From a virus: a DNA stretch of 30,243 nucleotides. Under the pieces are notes generated by a model that was not told where the DNA came from, made no database searches, and worked only from the letters and a program-made list of their open reading frames with translations. Below, in pieces: positions 30,079-30,243 of the stretch; position 1 is the first letter of the stretch, and every line of letters begins with the position of its first letter. The translations under genes and the position numbers were made by a program. The DNA lies in the IMG/VR virus record IMGVR_UViG_3300042090_000448, positions 1 to 30,243 of that record; one strand, given 5' to 3'.

Positions 30079-30243
30079 CTTCCACCAGGGTCAGACCCTC
30101 TTTCTCATAAGCATCCGCAACCAAAGAATCGTAATATGCATCCGTTTCTTCCATCCCAATATCAGCGAAAGCTTTCTCAATTTCCCTCTTATCTACTCTA
30201 ATCTCTTCTTCTCTAATCTTCTCTTCTCTAATCTTCTCTTCTC
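30071..30243 (-). CDS. Charged-repeat protein, C-terminal part only
   Basis: An open frame runs from the right edge to TGA at 30071-30073. It begins in a highly charged helical repeat (EEKIREEKIREEEIRVDKRE) and ends with 'DAYYDSLVADAYEKEGLTLVEDA', a plausible compact acidic tail. The repeat is encoded by 15-bp tandem copies. The start of the gene lies outside the window, so its function cannot be given. Confidence 0.6.
   Translation of the reverse strand, partial: EEKIREEKIREEEIRVDKREIEKAFADIGMEETDAYYDSLVADAYEKEGLTLVEDA
30198..30242 (-). repeat. 15-bp tandem repeat inside a coding region
   Basis: Two perfect copies of ctaatcttctcttct (plus strand, 30213-30242) and one degenerate copy before them (30198-30212). 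Each unit adds five residues (I-R-E-E-K type), so copy-number change would keep the frame. More copies may lie outside the window. Confidence 0.85.

Noticed and set aside
30198-30242. CRISPR-like array at the right edge
   Set aside because: The units are 15 bp, contiguous with no spacers, and in frame within an open coding region.

Overview
This window looks like the structural, packaging and lysis half of an uncultured tailed phage, most likely a short-tailed (podovirus-type) phage of a Gram-negative bacterium. The reasons are a terminase, portal, scaffold and capsid series, a large nozzle-like tail protein with no tape-measure, sheath or baseplate genes, three consecutive large Gly/Ala/Gln-rich proteins where ejection proteins are expected, and lipoprotein signals (LAAC, TSGC) that imply a host with lipoprotein export. 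I see no integrase, replication or polymerase genes; those would lie outside the window. The host cannot be named from the sequence.

Almost everything lies on the minus strand, so transcription order runs from high to low coordinates. At the right edge (about 29.4-30.2 kb) is a coupled group: a charged-repeat protein (partial), a Cys-rich zinc-ribbon-like protein, a DUF1064-type endonuclease-like protein, and two microproteins (19 and 32 aa) joined by ATGA overlaps. Next come two small exported Cys-rich proteins, one a lipoprotein. A four-gene plus-strand cassette (27.73-28.74 kb) looks like lysis: a one-TM holin-like peptide, a 58-aa peptide, a lipoprotein and a DUF5675 protein with an L,D-transpeptidase-like His...Ser-x-Gly-Cys motif.

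From 27.64 kb leftward runs one long, tightly coupled morphogenesis operon with many ATGA and TAATG junctions. It starts with early small genes, including a GNAT-like protein. It continues with the small and large terminase subunits (24.8-23.1 kb), an embedded tRNA-Asn(GTT) that encodes its own CCA end (22.8 kb), small virion-type proteins including a duplicated pair, portal (20.2-18.3), scaffold (18.3-17.3) and major capsid protein (17.2-15.9). A strong intrinsic terminator lies just after the capsid gene. The tail genes follow: a 244-aa structural protein, a head-tail adaptor with an added N-terminal FN3 domain, fibre/appendage proteins, a 1035-aa nozzle-like protein, a GNAT acetyltransferase, and three ejection-protein candidates (8.7-3.2 kb). 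At the left edge are small structural proteins, a signal-peptide-bearing glycine-rich adhesin (2.3-0.3 kb), and a tail-fibre-like gene that appears frameshifted and runs off the window.

The most interesting items are the tRNA-Asn inside the structural operon, the recurrent x-A-x-G-G-x motif in at least five proteins, the exported adhesin, the tandem repeat and palindrome upstream of the small terminase gene, and the chain of microproteins.
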